Shown in pieces: positions 22,317-25,379 of a DNA stretch of 25,379 nt. How positions within the stretch are numbered: the stretch's first letter is position 1; every line of letters starts with the position of its first letter. The notes beneath the pieces were generated by a model, which saw only the letters and a list, made by a program, of their open reading frames with translations, did not search any database and had not been told where the DNA came from. Made by a program: the position numbers and the translations under genes. Origin of the DNA: JAFARE01 sp035566535 (GTDB taxonomy: Bacteria; Chloroflexota; Dormibacteria; Aeolococcales; Aeolococcaceae); the NCBI GenBank assembly GCA_035566535.1, contig DATMRA010000095.1, positions 1 to 25,379 on the forward strand, written 5' to 3'.

Positions 22317-23810
22317 TCAGCCCCGCAGGCGAAGCGCGTTGCGTATCAGCGCAATCTCCTCTCTGTCGGCGACGCGCAGCGCGATCAGCACCAGCGCGTA
22401 GATGGCGGCTGACGCAAACACAACGACGAACAGCATGAGGCGGCCTTGCGGGTTCACCAGGTAGATGAATGCACCCATCACGAGGCCGGCCGTGATTGCT
22501 TTCCACGACGATCGCACGACGCGGATCGTGCCCAGCTGCGCGCGCAGCACGAACCAGCCCACAACCACCAGCGCCGCCTCCGTCACAACCACCGCCCAGC
22601 TGGCGCCGAGGTATCCGTACTTGGGGATCACCACCAGGTTCACGCCGATGTTGATCACCAGCCCGACCACGGCCACGACTGCGAACACCGTCTGCTTGTC
22701 GATCGCGTTCAGGGTTGCGGCGAACGTGTTGTCGGCGAACATGAAGATGATGGCCAGCGCGAGGATCTGCAGCGCCGGCTCCGACTGCGGATATAACTGC
22801 AGCAGGTCGTTGAACTGCTGCGCAAGGAGGAACACTCCGACCGTGACCGGCCAGCCCAGGATGACGAGCGCCTTGAAGAACTTCTCCGAGAGGAACAGCA
22901 CGCGATCCGGCGCTCGCTTGTGGTACAGCGAGAGCAGCGGAAACACGACGCCCCTCAGCGTGAAGGGGATGAACAACAGCGACTCGAACGGTTTGTACGC
23001 AAAGGTGTACCACCCAACCTCGCTGTAGGGACGGAAGCGCTGCAGGATGGGCACATCGACCTTGAAGTACACCGTCGTGATGATGAACGTGATGCCCAGC
23101 GGGATGGCTGCGCGCAGCCACGGCCTGAGCAGGTTGACCTCCAACTGCCAGTGGGGGCGGAGCACGCCCTTCGCGTACAGCACCACGGCGAAGTAGACGC
23201 ATGCGAGCGCGTAACTCGCCGCGTAGACCCACAGGTAATAGCCGGTGTCGGCGCCGAGATGCGTTCCCAGCAGCACGAGAGCAAGCACGATCGCGGTCTC
23301 GGGAACGATCTCGATGATCTCGAACGTGAGTTGCTGCATGGCGTACAGCGAGTTGCGCAGCAGCAGCTGGTAGCCGGATAGCACCAGGATTGCAAACGAC
23401 GGCAGCAAGAGCGAGCGCAACCCGGCCAGGTACAGAAACCCGAAGAGCAGCGGGAGGCCCACCACCGACAGGAGCAACTTGACAGACGCGACGTTGTTGA
23501 GGAAACGGCCGATCGACCCCGTGTCCCTGGCCCCTTCGCGGACGTAGAGGGCCGAGAAGCCCAGATCGGTGAACACGCCGACGAGGCTCACGTACGTGAC
23601 CGCCGTCTGCATCTCGCCGAATCGCGTATCGCCGAGCGAGTTGCCGATGGCGATCACCGCGACCAGCGCGATGATGCGCGAGATCACGCGCGCGACAAGG
23701 ATGAGCAGCGTGTTGCGCAGCGCCCGCATGCCCAATCCTGCCGGAGGGGACAGGGGTGCGCCGGCGGCGTCGGGCTGCACCGCCCGTGGGTTCTTGCGCG
23801 CTGAACTCAT
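22317..23810 (-). CDS. Polysaccharide/oligosaccharide flippase (Wzx/MVF-like)
   Basis: This 497-aa protein is almost entirely hydrophobic, with about 12-14 predicted helices. Its pattern fits the polysaccharide-transporter (PST) branch of the MOP superfamily: RNTLLILVARVISRIIALV at the first helix, AIPLGITFIITTVYFKVDVPIL in the middle, and ALNAIDKQTVFAVVAVVGLV..NLVVIPKYGYLGASWA near the C-terminal half. It would flip lipid-linked glycans to the outer face of the membrane. ATG 23810 is chosen because its ATGA overlaps the stop of the upstream nuclease gene. No glycosyltransferase or polymerase gene is in view. Expression is expected to follow the nuclease, including its LexA-type control. Confidence 0.85.
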   Translation of the reverse strand: MSSARKNPRAVQPDAAGAPLSPPAGLGMRALRNTLLILVARVISRIIALVAVIAIGNSLGDTRFGEMQTAVTYVSLVGVFTDLGFSALYVREGARDTGSIGRFLNNVASVKLLLSVVGLPLLFGFLYLAGLRSLLLPSFAILVLSGYQLLLRNSLYAMQQLTFEIIEIVPETAIVLALVLLGTHLGADTGYYLWVYAASYALACVYFAVVLYAKGVLRPHWQLEVNLLRPWLRAAIPLGITFIITTVYFKVDVPILQRFRPYSEVGWYTFAYKPFESLLFIPFTLRGVVFPLLSLYHKRAPDRVLFLSEKFFKALVILGWPVTVGVFLLAQQFNDLLQLYPQSEPALQILALAIIFMFADNTFAATLNAIDKQTVFAVVAVVGLVINIGVNLVVIPKYGYLGASWAVVVTEAALVVVGWFVLRAQLGTIRVVRSSWKAITAGLVMGAFIYLVNPQGRLMLFVVVFASAAIYALVLIALRVADREEIALIRNALRLRG

Positions 23811-24583
23811 CGTGAGAGGTTGTAACGCGACCCAACCTCGATGTGTGTCGTTGCCCCTCCGATTTGAGCCACGAGCCGGGCCGCGAGGGCCGCCGTGCCG
23901 CAGACGTCGAGCCTGTTGTGCTCGATCACCCCGGCCAGCACGGCCGCCGGCGCTCCTCGCAGCCACGCACGGAATCTGGACGGGCCTTGGATGCCGGGTA
24001 TGTCGTCCTCGCGGAAGTAGCGGAGCAGGCGCATCTCGGCCTGGCGAAGGGTGCAGCTCCGCAGCTCGGCGCGAAAGAGGCGCCGCGTCGAGGCCAGCAG
24101 GTCGACGTGCAGGCGCGGCTCCACCGCCGCAGGGTGGATGCCGTTGGCAACGCAGCGGGAGCCCAGCACGCGCAGGTCGAAGGCGCGCCCGTTGTACGTC
24201 AGCAGGAGCGAGCCGTTCACCAGGGCGGCAACCGCCCGGAGCAACGCCGCCTCAGCGCCCACCTCGGCCAGCAGAAACTGCTCGAGGTGGAGCCACCGCC
24301 CGCGCTGGGTGCCGATGCCGACCAGGAATGCGGCCAGGTGCCCGGAGGCGACACCCACGGCCTCGATATCGAGGACCCGTATCTCGCTGTCTTCGGGCTG
24401 CAGCCCGTCCAGACGCGGGTCGAGCCGGCAGAGATCCACCGCCCGGAGGCCCGGGTCGAGACCGGCCGCCTCGAGGAACTCGACCAGATCGATGGTCTGG
24501 GAGCGCCGGTACACATCTCCCCATCCGGTCGGTTCGGTGAGGAACCCCAGCTCGCCGGCTCGGACCACAGCGGAGCAGCGCAT
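23807..24583 (-). CDS. YprB-type DEDD exonuclease (RNase H-like), candidate SOS gene
   Basis: This 258-aa protein matches the YprB-family RNase H-like domain in its second half. Acidic residues are in order: D72-x-E74 (LDIEAVG), N131/D136 (LTYNGRAFDL), HVDLL (H159, D161), then HNRLDV (H222, D226). Conserved stretches RSCTLRQAE and REDDIPGI also fit. It would be a 3'-5' exonuclease acting on DNA or RNA. The frame is open to ATG 24631, but ATG 24583 is better: a TACAAT -10 ends 9 nt before it, and a perfect LexA box abuts that -10, so the longer start would lie upstream of the promoter. It is coupled by ATGA to the flippase. Damage-inducible expression is inferred. Confidence 0.82.
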   Translation of the reverse strand: MRCSAVVRAGELGFLTEPTGWGDVYRRSQTIDLVEFLEAAGLDPGLRAVDLCRLDPRLDGLQPEDSEIRVLDIEAVGVASGHLAAFLVGIGTQRGRWLHLEQFLLAEVGAEAALLRAVAALVNGSLLLTYNGRAFDLRVLGSRCVANGIHPAAVEPRLHVDLLASTRRLFRAELRSCTLRQAEMRLLRYFREDDIPGIQGPSRFRAWLRGAPAAVLAGVIEHNRLDVCGTAALAARLVAQIGGATTHIEVGSRYNLSR

Positions 24584-24592
24584 GTGCCGCGG

Positions 24593-24598
24593 ATTGTA
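24593..24598 (-). promoter_or_regulatory. -10 element of the nuclease-flippase operon
   Basis: On the minus strand TACAAT (24598-24593, 5/6 to consensus) ends 9 nt before ATG 24583, again a leaderless layout. No good -35 is visible at 17-18 bp. Confidence 0.5.
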
Positions 24599-24599
24599 T

Positions 24600-24613
24600 C
24601 GAACGAATGTTCG
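24600..24613. promoter_or_regulatory. LexA (SOS) box, Gram-positive/actinobacterial type
   Basis: CGAAC-GAAT-GTTCG is a perfect match to the CGAAC-N4-GTTCG consensus of Gram-positive and actinobacterial LexA; the longer TCGAAC-N4-GTTCGA form has one mismatch at its last base. It lies one base upstream of the nuclease -10, so bound LexA would block RNA polymerase. It is also 29 nt upstream of the -10 of the divergent ThDP-enzyme gene and could affect that too. Confidence 0.72.
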
Positions 24614-24642
24614 TCGCGGTCGAAGGGGCAATCACCTCCCGA

Positions 24643-24648
24643 TACACT
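24643..24648 (+). promoter_or_regulatory. -10 element of the ThDP-enzyme gene
   Basis: TACACT ends 7 nt before ATG 24656, giving a leaderless layout. It is identical to the -10 in front of the gene at 3177. No clear -35 is seen. Confidence 0.45.
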
Positions 24649-24655
24649 GCCAGCC

Positions 24656-25379
24656 ATGCCTGACGTCCTTGTCGAGCGCTCGTCCCCGGGTGCGGCCGGT
24701 GCGCTCCCGGACGGCGGCGTCCTCTTCGCCCGGGCGCTCCGCGAAGCCGGGGTGACGACCCTGTTCACCCTGCCCGGCGGACACATCCTCCTGCTGCTCG
24801 ACGCCTGCGCCGAAGCGGGAATCCGCGTCATCGACACGCGCCACGAAGGCGCGGCCGTGCTCGCGGCCGAGGGCTGGGCGCTGGCCACGGGGAATACCGG
24901 CGTGGCAGCTGTCACTGCCGGGCCGGGCTTTGCCAACGGGCTCATCGGGCTGATCGACGCAGGCGCGTGGAGCGTGCCGCTCGTGATGATCGCCGGCCGG
25001 ACGGCGGTCAATCGCCAGGGGCGTGGTGCGGTCATGGACATCGATCAGCGGGCGATTGCCGCGCCGGCCGTCAAGTGGGCGGCCAGCTGCGTCGAACCTG
25101 GGCGCATCCCCCGCTATGCGGCGGAGGCCGTCTACCGCGCGCGCTCGGGCTGTCCCGGAGCTGTGTATCTCGATGTGCCCTGGGACGTGATGCAGGCCGC
25201 ACCGGCGGCACTCGACGTGGCGCCCTCCGGGTTCCCCGACCGCGCACCACTGCCTGCTGCGTCGCCTGACGACATCGGCGCGGCCCTCGCCGCCCTCCGC
25301 AGGGCCGAGAGGCCGGTGATCGTCGCCGGCAGCGGCGCCTTCTGGTCGCACGCGGGCGAGGCGATCGCGGCGTTCGCCG
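24656..25379 (+). CDS. ThDP-dependent enzyme, acetolactate synthase-like large subunit (3' end outside the window)
   Basis: ATG 24656 opens a frame with no stop to the window edge (about 241 codons). It encodes the N-terminal pyrimidine-binding domain of the acetolactate synthase / benzoylformate decarboxylase / 2-hydroxyacyl-CoA lyase superfamily. Landmarks are LFTLPGGHILLLLDA, the ThDP-activating glutamate E64 in TRHEGAAVLAAEG, VTAGPGFANGLIGLIDA, and VMDIDQ, where related enzymes have a Gln/Asp-Gln motif. GCPGAVYLDVPWDVM closes the domain, and the start of the central domain is visible. The family usually has 530-580 aa, so more than half is missing. The specific reaction cannot be decided from this half. 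It is divergent from the nuclease, with a 72-bp shared control region. Confidence 0.85.
   Translation, partial: MPDVLVERSSPGAAGALPDGGVLFARALREAGVTTLFTLPGGHILLLLDACAEAGIRVIDTRHEGAAVLAAEGWALATGNTGVAAVTAGPGFANGLIGLIDAGAWSVPLVMIAGRTAVNRQGRGAVMDIDQRAIAAPAVKWAASCVEPGRIPRYAAEAVYRARSGCPGAVYLDVPWDVMQAAPAALDVAPSGFPDRAPLPAASPDDIGAALAALRRAERPVIVAGSGAFWSHAGEAIAAFA

Noticed and set aside
22195..23835. Long open frame on the minus strand overlapping the flippase gene
   Set aside because: It is a shifted frame of the flippase; its translation is Arg/Ala/Gly-rich low-complexity sequence typical of high-GC shadow frames and has no family motifs.
24584..24631. Longer start of the YprB-type nuclease at ATG 24631
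   Set aside because: It would place the start codon upstream of the -10 and LexA box, and the extra 16 residues are Arg-rich with no family similarity.
1..25379. CRISPR arrays, tRNA or rRNA genes, transposases, integrases, phage genes
   Set aside because: I found no regularly spaced repeats, no cloverleaf-like sequence and no protein with transposase or integrase motifs in any frame.

Overview
The window is gene-dense, high-GC bacterial chromosome with no rRNA, tRNA, CRISPR array, insertion sequence or phage gene that I can see. Several signs point to a soil-type Gram-positive or Chloroflexota-like lineage (Actinobacteriota, Chloroflexota or Dormibacterota). These are the strong G/C bias at third codon positions, many start codons only 6-10 nt downstream of a TAnnnT -10 element (leaderless mRNAs), a Gram-positive/actinobacterial type LexA box, an L,D-transpeptidase lipoprotein and a two-domain fatty acyl-CoA reductase of the Mycobacterium/Marinobacter type. 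The phylum is an inference, not something the sequence proves.

Layout. 1-1039: an aminoglycoside-phosphotransferase-fold kinase whose frame is open at the left edge. 1040-3108 (minus): tetR followed by a DHA2-type drug exporter, with a self-regulatory operator. 3177-6187 (plus): two translationally coupled membrane proteins of unknown function. The second repeats the architecture of the first and adds external TPRs and a Cys-containing C-terminal region; a 35-aa zinc-ribbon protein follows at 6260. 6389-7039 (minus): a probable 2OG-Fe(II) oxygenase. 7150-11214 (plus): a tandem pair of inositol-monophosphatase/HisN-type phosphatases, an FAH-family enzyme, a fatty acid hydroxylase-superfamily membrane protein and a stand-alone 5'-3' exonuclease. 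11179-12696 (minus): a cold-shock protein with a structured leader, a double-anchored membrane protein and a GNAT acetyltransferase. 12857-16147: a fatty acyl-CoA reductase divergent from a thiolase. 16144-18293 (minus): a two-domain sulfurtransferase and a class III aminotransferase homologue that has lost its PLP lysine. 18419-22307 (plus): an L,D-transpeptidase, a quinone oxidoreductase and a CrtI/PYROXD2-like FAD enzyme. 22317-24583 (minus): a YprB-type DEDD nuclease translationally coupled to a polysaccharide flippase. 24656-end (plus): a ThDP-dependent enzyme cut off by the window edge.

Most genes are housekeeping or secondary metabolism, but four items stand out. (i) A perfect LexA box, CGAAC-GAAT-GTTCG, lies against the -10 of the YprB nuclease/flippase pair. 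(ii) The aminotransferase-like protein has a dismantled cofactor site. (iii) The 3177-6367 membrane module is unrecognised. (iv) At least eight genes appear to be leaderless, in contrast to four with clear Shine-Dalgarno sequences.

Functional links are partly inferential. The acyl-CoA reductase and thiolase share a palindrome-rich divergent control region and probably serve acyl-CoA/fatty alcohol metabolism. The tetR/exporter pair is a standard inducible efflux unit.
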